Part shown: one piece after another, positions 1 through 11,968 of the stretch | Numbering within the stretch: position 1 is the first letter of the stretch | How the letters are laid out: each line of letters starts with the position of its first letter | NCBI GenBank assembly: GCA_035079385.1 | Contig: JAVHKY010000052.1 | Coordinates: 10,478,001-10,542,000 of the forward strand | Source: Aspidiotus rigidus | Taxonomy: Eukaryota; Arthropoda; Insecta; Hemiptera; Diaspididae | Length of the DNA: 64,000 nt | Direction: 5' to 3' | Program-made: the position numbers and the translations under genes | Notes under the pieces: model-generated | The model's database searches: none | What the model saw: only the letters and a program-made list of their open reading frames with translations | Told to the model about the DNA's origin: nothing

Positions 1-770
1 CATGTGCCTCGTGCGTGAATTATACGTATGTGCTGTGATTTTCTTTTCGTATTATTATTTCTATTTCAACGGAAATACAGTTGATCATTTTACTTTGATA
101 ATTACGCATCTAACGAGTAGTATGTGTATTATTAATTGTGACTTGAATAAGAAGGCGCGGTTCATTGAATTCAAATCGTATAGTTCGTCATTTCAGTTCA
201 GTATTCTTAATTCTTAACTGAGTGTTCTTCTCATCGAATCGAGTAAGTACTCTTAACTATGTAAGGTATATTCAGTTTATTGTATTTAATAACATGTAAG
301 GAATACAATCTAACACGGGAAGAAAATACGAAGGGTAAGTAAAATTTCTAAGGAAACGAGGACTATATAAAACAGCCCAATATTCAACATTTGAAAAACA
401 TTCATCAAGAAAATTTTAGGGTAAATGGTTTACTGGTATTTCATTCAATTATTTTGGCGTACCTAATACGATAGGTATCATTTCTAAGTATGAAGTACCT
501 ATAGCTTGGGTCAAATGCCTTCAGATCAATATTTCCATCTTCAAATAATGCTTTGCCATCTAGCCTAGCCCTTAGGATTAGCGAACTTGAGGAGAAACAC
601 GTATACTTAGGTCTGCTGATGACAGGCCCATTTCACCGCTCCCCTCCCCTTAAAAATCTCGAGTTTGAACTTGGCTTACTGAATTGTGCTCAAGTTGTGC
701 TGAATTGTGATGCAAAGATTACAGTTTGTGCTTGCCCCCTTCTAAAATATACGAAAAAATCTCTAGGGGT
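1..770. other. No recognisable gene or repeat
   Basis: AT-rich sequence with only short open frames that show no domain, splice pattern or codon bias I recognise. I see no promoter or RNA gene here. The right edge is set by the start of the long inverted repeat described next. Confidence 0.5.
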
Positions 771-2578
771 AGGTTGGTGCTGAATTATATACTGTAATGT
801 TCGCGAGTTTTTTGCTATCCCTTTGATGAAAATGCGAAACAAACGTCCTCTGTTTTCAATTCTCTTATCTCAATTCATGCTTCAAGTCGGTGGCGATCAA
901 AAGGAGGGGACGGGGGGCCGCGGCCTCTCCCATTGGTAAAAGAAACTTAGAAAGAAGAAAACCAAAACGCGCTGAATCCAGTTTGCGGCCGCAGAACCTT
1001 GTAATATGATCCACATTGCGGCCCGTGAAACCTGCATTGTGCAACCAGATTGCGTCCAAGTAATACTGAAAAAGCAGTGGTGGAAAGCCGTTCGTCATCG
1101 GGTTAAACTTCGGTTTCAGCTTGTAGCCGTTGAACAATTTTTCGATCGGCTTCCCAACGGCTTTTTTCCCATTTCATTGGCATGAAGGAAGTTTTTCATA
1201 TTTTGATAAGCTTTCAGCTGCTTTTTGAGGTTAACCATGTTAATAATGCGTTTGGATGGCTTTGGCTGCTTCCATCATTTTCATTGGCTTTTCATTGGCT
1301 TCCTACATTTTGAAGCACTGGCTTACGACTGGCTTAAAAGCCGCTCAAAACCGGCTGCTGCTTCTGCTAAGCCGTTCATTGGCTTCGGTTTTCCACCACT
1401 GTGAAAAAGTATCCAGTTTGTGGTCCCTGCAAAAATGTGAAATACTACCCAATTGTCGAATTGAAGTACAAATGATTGTGAACGTTTTGCAAATCATGTT
1501 ATAACTAGAAGAACGAGTGACTAATTTTAACTGGGACGATGGTAATACTTATAATGTACATTAGGGATGAATGAAATGGTGTTCAGTTGATACTTATCTT
1601 TGTGTGAGTTTTTCATACTTCTTTTCAATACGTTTGGTAAACGGAGCACAGAGCTATGTGTGATTGAAGGCTATAAATTGCGTTTTCATAAACATTTAGC
1701 GAACAATCTAAAATCCGAGAAAGCGATTACGTTTATGAAAACTATGTCTGCGCTACCGCTCGCTTCCCCCCTCATATGTGGACTAAGTATTCAGCTGAAC
1801 TCGGACGAACTACTAACGCTTGTGAAGCCTTCCACAGCGTGTTAAATAAAATGTTTTATCACTGCCGCGCCGCCCCAATATATTCATACTCGCTGACGCA
1901 TTCCTAAAAGTGCAAGAATCAAGTTACAGCAAAATATTATCAAGAACTCATAGACGACTACCGCGAGCCCTAGTTGAGAAACAAGTTTTCATTTCAAATG
2001 CTATGGATAAGTATGAAGAAAAGCTTATAAATAAGGCTGCTTTATTTGTTAAACAAGTATCACGTAAATTTTTAGCTCAATAATCTGTCCTTTTAAGAGT
2101 TTTTTATTGTGCATACAAGAAAATAATGATGCTATTTGACGGGCCACAAACTGTACTTCTTTTCGGCCGCAATTTGGACGTCTCTCACATCTCTTGCGGG
2201 ACGCAACAAGGATGTTCTCTGGGCCGCAAACTGGTCGGTTTTCATTGTTTCGGCCGCAAACTGGATGTAGCCGAAAAACGTGAAAGAAAAGGGAAAACGA
2301 GAAGAGAGTGAAAAAAAAAAAAAAAAAGGAAAAGAAAGGGAAGCAAACAAATTTTCTTCCACGCAGACACGAGAAATTTTGGCCCTCCCCAATTAGTTTT
2401 TCTAGATCCGCCACTTCTTCGAGTTATGAAACATTTTATTGTTGCTTTGTCTAACGGCACCTTCATCGCATCGCTGTACTTTAAGAAAATAATTAAATGA
2501 TTTATGAAGTAACTATGAATAATTGACCATACACCAGTAAGTATGTGAATGTAAACGAAAAAGTATCTGAAGTATGTA
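771..2578. repeat. Left arm of a 16.6 kb-spaced inverted repeat (interrupted)
   Basis: Two blocks, about 771-862 and 2455-2578, match the reverse complement of about 17165-17405 in the same order. A shared string in the first block is TTTTTTGCTATCCCTTTG. A shared string in the second is AACTATGAATAATTGACCAT. The gap between the blocks is filled by the hAT-like insertion at 888-2416, so the arm is about 280 bp without it. The arms flank the whole nested transposon complex and may be the ends of a larger foldback-like element. No clear target-site duplication was found at the outer edges. Confidence 0.75.
888..2416. mobile_element. Non-autonomous hAT-like element, 8-bp TSD
   Basis: The ends read CGGTGGCGATC on the left and, reverse-complemented, AAGTGGCGGATC on the right, resembling the CAGTGGCGGATC ends of many insect hAT elements. 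Flanking 8-mers CTTCAAGT (880-887) and CTTCGAGT (2417-2424) fit a diverged 8-bp target duplication. Copies of CCAGTTTGCGGCCGC or close variants occur near 978 on one strand and in reverse orientation near 2165, 2222 and 2251, as expected for subterminal transposase sites. I found no transposase, so it is probably non-autonomous. Exact ends are inferred. Confidence 0.6.
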
Positions 2579-2910
2579 TCTTAGGAGCATAAAGGTTTTT
2601 GTTCACTTTAAGTAAGTAAGATTGCACAGAAAGTGGATTATTTTTCAATTTCTAGTTTTCAAAAAGAGCTCCCACACATATATGGGAGCCTATATTTCTA
2701 TACAAGTTTGCTTCACGAGCGTAGCGAGTGAAGTAAATTGCACGAAACGTTAAATCTTCCGATACCGCCTTGTATTATGAAGATATTTTCTTTAATAAAT
2801 GGTGTTAAAGTCTTTGAAAAACAAAATTAAGACGGAAAAGCGATAACGCAAAAACAATTGAACGAAAGTACGCTGTATAAATGATCGTTCTTTTACGAAT
2901 CGTTGTCAAC

Positions 2911-3215
2911 AGACTCGCTTATTTCCAAAACCAGCTAAGAGCCATTTTTATGAAAATTGATATTTTGATCGATATTTATTGATTTTTACGCGCTGAATTC
3001 GATGGTGAAGTCTATTTAACTTCAAAACCGTCCATACCCTAATAAAAACAACATTGAAAAGTACGTTTTGCGCCAAAACCTGCTACCGAATGGGAAAGAG
3101 TGAGAAATTTTGTGACGGAAACCTACTATAAGATTTTAGAGTCAAAACCTACTACGTTCTATGTAAATAATAATATGAGACGGTGTTTCCCTTTCCAAAA
3201 TCAGCTGAGGAAAAA
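2911..3215. repeat. Left TIR and subterminal motif cluster of the DUF7869-type element
   Basis: The TIR occupies 2911-2945. Motifs of the form CAAAACCWGCTA, or one or two mismatches from it, occur near 2927, 3077, 3143 and 3197 in one orientation. The spacing is irregular, which suits transposase binding sites better than a simple satellite. Confidence 0.65.
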
Positions 3216-3380
3216 AGGCGCGAATTTCGAGCTATCAGTGATAAGAATGGTAAATATGAAGAACGATGAGCGAAAGAAGATGATGATTCCGCATCTTCGT
3301 TTAAGTTTTCATAATGATCTCATATAGATTCGTAATTTGTTTTTAGTTTTAGTAGTTATTATTTTGTGAATATTGTTGAT

Positions 3381-5367
3381 ATGGATATCAGTGAAGATGA
3401 AGAATACGACGCGCATCCTACTCCATTGACAGAAAACACTTCGAAACGCCGCATCGAACCTGAAAAATGGAAGAGGAACCTGGATGCAAAAAGGAAAAGA
3501 GAAGAAAAGAATCAAGGATGTATTATCGCTTGCGCTCACGACAGTACCGACCAAGTTTGTAAAGTAAGATCGATTCCTGAAGCGGATGTATTCGTTTTTC
3601 ACAACTCCTTCTGGGAGAACGATAGTAGCATCGACAAAAGAAAGTTCTTACTCAAGCACATCAGTGTTACACCTGTTAATCGTGTTCGGAATCGGACGGA
3701 GGAAAGAAAGCGATCTGAAAAGAAATACTTCATCCTATGCACGATTCCGTATAACGGATTTCAACTTCCGATATGCCGTACATCATTTTTATCAGTTCTT
3801 TCAATAAAACGAAACCGCTTAGAAAATGCTGCCCGTGCTATTTTCGATGATAACCTAATGGAAGAAAGAAGAGGAGGATCCGTACCTTCATTGGAGTATC
3901 AAATTCTGGCAGATTTGGTGATCGAACATATTTGTTCCTTACGCTGTCGAGAGAAACATTATGGAAAAATGACTGAATTTAATCGTATGTATTTACCGGC
4001 GGAATTAAACGTCGTGAAGCTACACTCAATGTTTCTACAACGTCATCCAGACGTCCCTGGCTGTACGTACAACTTCTATTATAAGATCTTTCGCACAAAG
4101 TTCAACATCGGATTTGGATCGTTAAAAGTTGATACTTGTTCGGTTTGTGAGAAATTTCGAATCAGGATGAAGGAATCCTTGGATGCTGACACCAAAAAGA
4201 CGCTCGTAGTCGAACAAATGGTTCATAAATTTCGTGCAAGACGTTTTTTTCACGAGTTGAATCGGCGGCCTGAGAAAACGGTAACTCTAAATTTCGATTT
4301 GATGCAAAATCAACCGCTACCACGAACTCAAATCGGCGAGGCTTACTATGCGCGTCAAATTTGGTACTACGTATTCGCAGTCATAATACACAACGAAAAG
4401 AAATCACTTGATAAGGACTCAGTTTATTTCTATCGGTAAGAAATGGGTGTTTTATTATTATTATCATTATTATCCGTCGATGAGTGATACCTAACAACTG
4501 AATCTTCTCTCGTTTGTTCGTAGATGGTTGGAAACCGAATATGGCCGCGGCTGCAACCTGATAACAAGTTGCCTCCTTTACTTTCTTGACCTAAAAATTG
4601 TGCCTCTCATTCAGAAAGGAGAAATAGAGTGTATCCGGCTATTTTGTGACTCATGTTCGGGTCAAAACAAAAATTACGCGTTACTTCTGGCGCTCACGGA
4701 GTTTGCTCGGAAACATAAGATCAATTTTCAGTGGTTCTTTCCTGTTCGTGGGCATTCTTATATGCCCGCTGATCGTTCGTTTTCCTTTGTTTCACGTAGA
4801 GTGAAGAAAATACAACTTGTACTTTATCCTGAAGAATATGATGATGTTGTTCGGCAGGTAGGAAATCTATTCGTTGTTGGGCAGCATCTTGCAGTGAAAG
4901 ATTTTAAGTTGGCTTCCGATCAGATTTTACAGGTTTGAATTCAATCATTCCTCTATTGTTACTGCATTATTACTTTCATTCAATTAATTCTATTTCTGTG
5001 TTGTTGGCAGAATAAGCAGAGTTTTTTGATTTCCTATGCTAAAGTTATCATTTACGATCATGTTCAAAATAAAATTGAATGTCGTGCTACGTACGCTGGG
5101 GAAGTGAAGCCTTGCCCGTTGAAGAAGAAGATTCGCTGTGGTTTTTACAAACCATTTCTAGTAAAACCTTCTAGTCAAGTTTCCAAATTAAAAGCCGACG
5201 ATGTCGCTTCTCTTCTAAATAAACTGGGTTTCGAAATAAAAACTCTGAAATTTTATCGAGGCATTAAAGTACCAGTGACTGTTTGTCAAAAGAAAAGTAA
5301 GAAAAAAAATAGTGAGAACGACGAGTCGAATGAAGGAATCTCTTTCATAAATAATGATAACTATTAA
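3381..5367 (+). CDS. DUF7869-like transposase-type protein, three exons, apparently intact
   Basis: Exons are 3381-4435, 4524-4932 and 5011-5367, with introns of 88 and 78 bp. Both introns have GT donors and AG acceptors and keep frame, giving 606 residues. The first in-frame ATG (3381) is chosen; the open frame upstream lacks another. Visible parts are an acidic then basic N-terminus, a CSVCEKF cysteine motif (about residue 254), a NFDLMQNQPLP strand with a candidate catalytic Asp (about 306), a CDSCSGQNKN motif with a second Asp (about 394), and RGHSYMPADRSF (about 427) with candidate His/Asp. This order resembles insect DUF7869-type proteins, which look like RNase-H-fold DDE enzymes. It presumably mobilises the flanking TIR element. 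The catalytic assignment and the Sola relationship are inference. The C-terminus is Lys/Asn/Glu-rich. Confidence 0.8.
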
Positions 5368-6215
5368 AACAATAGGTTTCTCAACCTAGTCCTATTAGTG
5401 CTTTCAAGATTCTTTTTTTTTCGTTTTAGTTTTTTTTGTTCTTCGTTTTCGTTTCGTTTTTTTTTTTTGCCTTAAAAAGGTTCAAAATTATTTTTCAGTG
5501 AGGTATTGTTTGTCTTACTGTATGAGCTAGTGTTCTATTATTAGAAGTCGTTTTTGTTATGTGAATCAATATTCATTCGTTTCTTCATGTGATTTTAATG
5601 TACCATAGGATGAAAAAAAAAAAAAGTCTTATCTCGAATTAATTTTATGTCTTATGACTGTGATTATTACTATTTTATTTTAAGATACTACAAATTATCA
5701 TAATTTTTTGACCATATAGAATGATAAAAATGTTACTGTGATTTAAAAATTGGTGTTTTCATTGTTACCTATCATTAATTGTAAGTTTGTAAAAAAGAAG
5801 GGAAAATGAACGACGAGTTGAATGAAGAAATTTCTTTCATAATAATGATAACTATTAAAACAATAGGTTACTAAACCTAGTCCTATTAGTGCTTTCAAGA
5901 TTTTTTTTTCGTTTTAGTTTTTCTTGTTCTTTGTTTTTGTTTTGTTTTTGTTTTTTTTTTAAGAAGGTTCGAAATTATTTTTCAGAGAGGTTTTATTTGT
6001 CTTACAACTTATGAGCTAGTGTTCTATTATTAGAGGTAGTTTTGTTCTGTCAATCAATATTAACATACTTTCATTTGTTTCTCCATGTGATTTTAGTGTA
6101 CCATAGAATAAAAAAAAGTCTCATCATCTCAAATTAAGTTTATGTCTCATGACTGTGATTGTTACTATTTATTTTAAGATACTCAGATCTACGTATTATC
6201 ATAATTTTTGAACTC
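5300..6215 (+). repeat. 492-bp tandem duplication of the transposase 3' end/UTR
   Basis: The last codons and 3' flank of the transposase gene (about 5300-5795) recur at about 5796-6215 with a period near 492 bp. Shared strings include CCTAGTCCTATTAGTGCTTT. Copy two is cut by the 9.8 kb insertion and its remainder resumes at 15983-16080. Copy one therefore acts as an uninterrupted reference for that insertion site. Confidence 0.85.
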
Positions 6216-6235
6216 ATGACCCCTAGTAACATTTT

Positions 6236-6470
6236 CGCAGCAGAAACGACAGCGTTTCGGCCGCGTGGCGTAAAATATAGCAGAAACGACAGCGTTTTTT
6301 TACATTTTCTGCCCTCCAATGCGGCAGAATGAGTGTCGCGTAACGCTCCGCAGAAACGCTCGCGTTTTTGCCATGTCGTACAGGGTTTACGCCTGGCGTT
6401 TCGGGTATACTGAAAAGGTGCGCGTACTGATCAGTGTTTCTGCCAGCGTTTCTACATGGTGATATGAGAG
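6236..6470. repeat. Left subterminal array of the 9.8 kb element
   Basis: GCAGAAACGACAGCGTTT occurs at about 6239 and 6280. Variants CGCAGAAACGCTCGCGTTT (about 6349) and CTGCCAGCGTTTCTAC (about 6441) follow. The block is clearly more GC-rich than its surroundings and is mirrored at the other end. Confidence 0.7.
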
Positions 6471-6711
6471 GATGCGCTACACTTTTCCGCTGGCCCAAAA
6501 TGTAAATTGATTAGCTAGCTGACTTGTCATTGTATTTGACTCGCGTGGGCAAGTAACACTACTACCTATCTACACATTGAAAATATTTACTTAATAATTA
6601 AAAAATGCATAAAAGAAATTATGTACAATTCTGAAAGTGTTTTCAACTCTGGGTGATATTGACCGTTTTTTGAAATTGGCTCTGATTATCAAAAAATGTT
6701 CATGTCAAACA

Positions 6712-6786
6712 AAACAAAAAAGAGGAATACTCCGACGTGGAGTAAAAAAATGCAAACCCACGTCGGAGTATTCCTCTTTTTTGTTT
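6712..6786. repeat. Perfect 29-bp hairpin
   Basis: 6712-6740 and 6758-6786 are exact reverse complements around a 17-nt loop; the stem core is GAATACTCCGACGTGG. It is flanked by two copies of AATGTTCATGTCAA (about 6696 and 6827). It may be a tiny foldback element or a small-RNA source; nothing in sequence separates these. Confidence 0.8.
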
Positions 6787-6826
6787 AGTATGGATAGCCG
6801 TAACTTAAAGGAACGGATTCGTGTAA

Positions 6827-6962
6827 TGTTCATGTCAAGTTCCCGCGATTTGTTGCGACGCGCAATGTATGTTTTTGTACACGTTTGCAAAATTTTCGAT
6901 ACCTCGATAACATACATATATATTACGCGTCGCCAATAAATCGTGGGAACTTGATATGATCA
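6827..6962. mobile_element. Short palindromic MITE-like element
   Basis: The arm TCAAGTTCCCGCGATTTGTT near 6835 pairs with the reverse complement of the region near 6925-6955 with few mismatches. The structure is about 135 bp with a central ATACATATATAT-like loop. It has no coding content. Confidence 0.5.
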
Positions 6963-6969
6963 TTTCTCA

Positions 6970-8860
6970 ATAACCATAAGAGCCAATTTCGAAAATTGGT
7001 CAACGGCATATCGTGGTCAAAGTCGAAAATTTTTCTAGAATCGTATTATTTTCTTTCATGCATTTTTCATTTTTTTTTTTTGTGTAGTGTAATTTGCTAC
7101 ACAATCCACATTCTAATTCAGATATTAAAATATAATAATATATACCGATAGGTAAAGCTTTCGTGAGTTAAATTATTGAAGATAGACAAGAGACATTCAG
7201 ATAGGTATACAAATAGCACGAATAGAATCTCAACGCATATCATTTACAAATGTATTGTATTCTATAAAATTTTGAAAATTTTAGACAGCATAGCTTTTTG
7301 AACTGATGACATATCGAAATAGGCTTGCAAATCCTGCAAAGTAGGTACGTACGTAAGTCATTAACGGATAGCAAAATTATCTTTTCTAAATCAACAAATT
7401 CAAGAGAAGTATAATTTCAACCAGATTAATAATTAGATATTCAGAACTTATGTAACCAAAAGTTTTCATTGACTACAGCATAAAATAATCTTTCAGCACT
7501 CCACAAAATTCGTCGTAATGTGTACATAAATCTATGACACATGCAATTTCTTGATCAGTTTTCTCAAGAAGTTCACCGTGGCCCCACCTGGAAATTCAGA
7601 GTGAGGTGGACGTCGGCATGTGTGCCAGGGTGTGTGCCAACATACAGACCAGGTGGAACGTAAAGGCACTCGTGGACGCGGAAGTAAACGTACGGTTTCT
7701 TTCCGTAATCATACTATACAGTCGAACATATTTTTCCACGAACCGCTACCGTAGTGATACACATTGCAAAACTACAAGATCCCTAAAGTCAAGCAACAGG
7801 TCAAAATTTAAAGAAGAGTACTCCGCGTCAATGAAAACACAATGTTTACTCGTATTTATGAAAAGTGAGGCATTAGGTACTTATAGTCCCAATACAGTTG
7901 TGGTGGATGGTGGTGGAAGGGATGAGGCTACCTTTTCACGACAAATTCTTGATCCTTAATTTCAGACAATCGAAAGTTTTTTCAGTCGTTATCATCATTT
8001 TTTATTATTATTATTGTTATCTCTCTTTTTATTGAACAAGTTTATTAGGTATTTACTCTGCAAATTTTACGCAAAAATTGATCGTTTGTATTTTCGCGAT
8101 GAAATTATCAGGATATAACACATCAACTTCATTTGGAGACGAAGAAAAAAAAAAAAAAAAAGAGTTCTAGCTATACCGCATTTGAATAAAATTGACGAGA
8201 ATGTCGATCAACTAAAGAGCGGTTTAATTCTCTGTAGACTAACCTAAATAATAGGTAATTCAATTGCGTATCAAAACATTCGTAAATCTTATACCTATCT
8301 ACCTCATCCAATATCAAATAAATAGTTGTACCAGTAGCATTTCTATTTTCATTTCTCTTTTATTTGCCTTAGCTACAGAACTGATATCCTAAGAAGGATA
8401 TTAAACTTAACTTCCTTACCTACTATAAATTATCACGAGGAAAAAAAAAAAAATTGAAATTGATGAAGCAGAATTGACGCATTTACCGATTTTATTTTTT
8501 TCTCCATTTTATTTTCTAATTAATAATTAGAAAAAAATGAAATCGGATTTTCCCCAAAAAACGACGAAATGGAATGGATAGGTAATTATATCAATTTTCA
8601 ATAATAAATTCGACGATAATGTTTGTTTTGATTTAGCCTATAGTATGTTGCAGATATTTTTTTTTCTTTCAGAGATACACAATATACCCACATCAATTTT
8701 TAGACCAATTGAATCATTTAAATATCGAATTGATCGATATCTGATATTTGAAATTCTCAATAAGTCTCGCTCTCGAATGGACCAAGCAGGCGCTACAAAG
8801 TCCACTTCACTCAGTAACGTTGACAACTCAATTTTTGACCGCAATAAAGTCCAACATGAG
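6970..8860. other. No gene seen
   Basis: AT-rich interior of the 9.8 kb element with homopolymer runs. A 117-residue frame at 7606-7959 shows no domain, repeat or splice signal I recognise and may be chance. Confidence 0.45.
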
Positions 8861-8867
8861 TAATAAG

Positions 8868-9318
8868 TAGGGCAAGTAAAAATATTTTTTTATCCGTCTG
8901 AAATATTTTTTTTAAATCTCAAAATATGTGGAAATATGTGCTAATAAATTTTTCTAAGAAAACGTCATTTTCAGTACAAAAAATTCTAAAAATCATTTGA
9001 ATAAAAGAAATATTGAAAAAGACTTTGATTGCAGTTGATGAACACGTGCATGTGCAGGTTGTTGAACAAAAAACTTTGCCTATTATCTCTAAAAATGTCC
9101 AAAATTTCACAATAAGTTGCGAGAAATCGAGTCAAAATTAGCTTTTAGGGAAAACATGGAAAATATGTGAAAATTTTTTTTTTTCACAAAATATGTAAAA
9201 ATATGTGCTGTCAAATTTCAATGGGGTACCCAGGGTATGCTGAAACGGATGATTTTCGAACTATTTATGTCATAGCTAGTAGCGAAAAAAAATGTGAAAA
9301 ATATTTTTACTTGCCCTA
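8868..9318. mobile_element. hAT-type MITE, 451 bp, 8-bp TSD GTAATAAG
   Basis: The ends are inverted for about 21 bp, TAGGGCAAGTAAAAATATTT. They are flanked by an exact 8-bp duplication GTAATAAG at 8860-8867 and 9319-9326. TAGGG-type ends with 8-bp duplications are typical of hAT elements. The interior is AT-rich and non-coding, with AAAATATGT repeated words. Confidence 0.85.
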
Positions 9319-9559
9319 GTAATAAGAGACCGCAACTTCCCTCCTCACTGTGAGGGTGGTGAGTTTGTACCCTGACTTTAATTCTATGTATGATATATAT
9401 TGTTGAGTCATAACAACCAAAGTCTTTGAAATATGAATAATACGTATGTTAGGTACAGACTCTTGAATAATGGATGTGAATGAAAAACACTGACTGCTAG
9501 AAATTTCTAAATTACTTATCACGATCGCCGCGGGAGATCAAAATAATAGTTTTATATCC

Positions 9560-10450
9560 ATACTGAAAATTGGAATTTTTCTTCCCCTTGAAATGTGGGT
9601 ACAATTCGATTCAATCACGAATATGGACGTAAGTACTCAGAATTCGATTATTCCGTCGATGTCGTTCTCTATGCAGGATAATCCTCCATTCAAGTATAAC
9701 TGATACCTATAGATGAATATATTCCGTCCCTCAGTAGCTACCAATAGATAAGATCTGCAGAAAAGTACAAAACATTCGTCATCAGCTAGGAATATAACTA
9801 TCACATCATGTACTGAAAGTAAGATGTGTGTACCTCAAAATTGAATTTTTTCTTTACCTTGACGTAAGTAAATACAGTTCAATTCGATTAAGAACATAGG
9901 CCAAGAACTCTGAATTCAAATATTCGCTGCAATATCGTAGAGCATATCTTGGTACTAAATGCGGAATAATCTTCAAATCAATTAGAATCCCTCCTAAGTT
10001 ATTATACCTATTAGGTACCTAGATATATGTGAGATCTGTGAAAGACGTAAGAAGTATTTGTCACTTATAACTTACATCACGTACAGTAAAATATGAGGGG
10101 CGTGCTGCTAATCGAAATTCAGCTCTTAAATACCTACCTCTTATGTAAATGTACGCATTTCAATTCAATTAGAAATATCGGAATTCTGAAGTCAATTATC
10201 CACACGCTGATACTCTTTGTAGAATTTTTCTCGATTCAAGTATAGTTGTAATTGAGATGAATACCATTCCTTATAGCTATTGTAGCAGATCTGTGGAAGG
10301 CGTACGAAACATTATCCATCAGTAATAGGTACATGAAAATAAGTACCTACATACAGTATAGAACAAGGTGCTTGAGCTGGAAACTTGGGATTTTTCTTAA
10401 CCGTGACATTACATGCAGTTCGATCAGTCCATTGCTGCGAAAATAAGTGC
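9560..10450. repeat. Degenerate tandem repeat, about 280-bp unit, four copies
   Basis: Units begin near 9565, 9838, 10112 and 10382 with a theme of GAAATT-GGATTTTTCTT, a CCTTGACGT-like word, and a CAGTTCAATTCGATTA-like word. Each then reaches a GAATTC-containing block, an AATCCTCMATTCAAGTA-like block and an AGATCTGTGGAAGACGTA-like block. Identity between units is moderate. No coding potential is evident. Confidence 0.65.
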
Positions 10451-11968
10451 CCTCTGAATTAGCCCCGACTCAAGTAGGGATGATACTTGAATGATATTCT
10501 TAAACTGTGGAAGATGAAATGTAGCATAATTCGACGAATTCTTTCTAAGGAACATTTCAAATACTCTCACACAATGCCCAAGGTGCCTGCCAATGAATAG
10601 GTATAATAAGGTGCGATGATATATAATACGACTTTGTTCATCGAATTCATGATTGAAGAAAATGTTCGATTGAGATCAAGCGAAAATTCCTCCCTGCGTA
10701 TTATAATATAATTATACATATATTAGGTAACACAAATATTGATGTAGGAGTACTTACACAAGATGAAGAACCTCTGGAAGAACCGCAATGCTTCTAGAAT
10801 TTCTAGCTACTCTTCAACAAGCAACAACACTGTCAATTGGAATTTGAAATCCAAAATAAATATCTATGTGGATGACGAATTCAATGTTTCTTTTTTTTAA
10901 TTGAATTCATTCACTTTCAACGTGAAGCTACTAAAAAATGATAACACAGTCAAAATACAGGATCTAACGAATTGGACCTCTCCGTGTCTTCGAAACGAAC
11001 CTATTCTCCAAATTACGTGAAAAAATATGATAGCTCATCGTTATTATGAGTCTGCCCCTAGTGCGATGACGTCACGAAAATGACGGTAAATCCAGTTCGC
11101 TGACCTGAACTGACCCAATGAACTCCAATTGTACAGCTGTGATGGTAAATATTCTCCATTTTGTAATGTTGCGCGCAAAATATACTAGGTCAGTACCCTG
11201 TCGTTTACTTATCAATTTCGTTTGAGTAATTTACTAATTTTCAAATTTCATTGTTCGTTCGTGTGTTCCGGTCGTGTTTTATGACAAAATTATTTACGAG
11301 TAAGTACCTCTTGCACTTTTAGCTTTTACTCTGGTTTCTTGATGAGCATCATAACGGGGCTTTCTTGCGGGAAAGAGTGTAAGTGCCGATAACAAAATTT
11401 TTCAGGAGAGCGATTTAAAGGTAAAATGAGGTTCTCGAACGCAATACAAACGTTTCCTCGAAAAGCGTGTATGTACCACAAAAATATCAATGAGACACTT
11501 AACAGAGCATGAAAATTGTCGTGACTCTAATTATGTAGGATCAATGAAAACATTATTTTTGGTTCCGATGGCACGCTGATACTCTTTTCCTCGGACAGCC
11601 TTCAATTGATGATATTTTCCTTGCGACAACATTTTAAGACGTCCCTTAACGTTAAATAAGCGCATAATAAGCTAATATAGCTTTGATAAATACTTCTACT
11701 CTTCTAGCTCTATGCGCTTATCGTAATGCGATGAAGGGAGCTCAAGGGAGTAGGTAGAATTTGTCGCATGATATACTCAATTTTGAAACAGCATTGCTTT
11801 ATGTTATCATAGGTTGAAAAGCGAGTGAAATATATTCGTTAGCAATTTTTATGAAGTAAGGTGTAATACAGTATCGTCCGCTGGATTTATTTCAGTACGT
11901 AAGTAGCTTGAATATAATTATGGATATATGAATAAAACTTGAAATGAATAGTCTATACTTTTCTAAGC
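10450..11968. other. No gene seen
   Basis: AT-rich interior of the 9.8 kb element. No domain-bearing frame, RNA gene or clear inverted repeat was recognised. Confidence 0.4.

Noticed and set aside
1..217. 71-residue open frame at the left edge
   Set aside because: No domain, no splice context and low-complexity composition; length is within chance for AT-rich DNA.
888..2416. Host gene at 865-1137 minus
   Set aside because: The frame overlaps the hAT-like end and subterminal GCGGCCGC motifs and lacks a domain.
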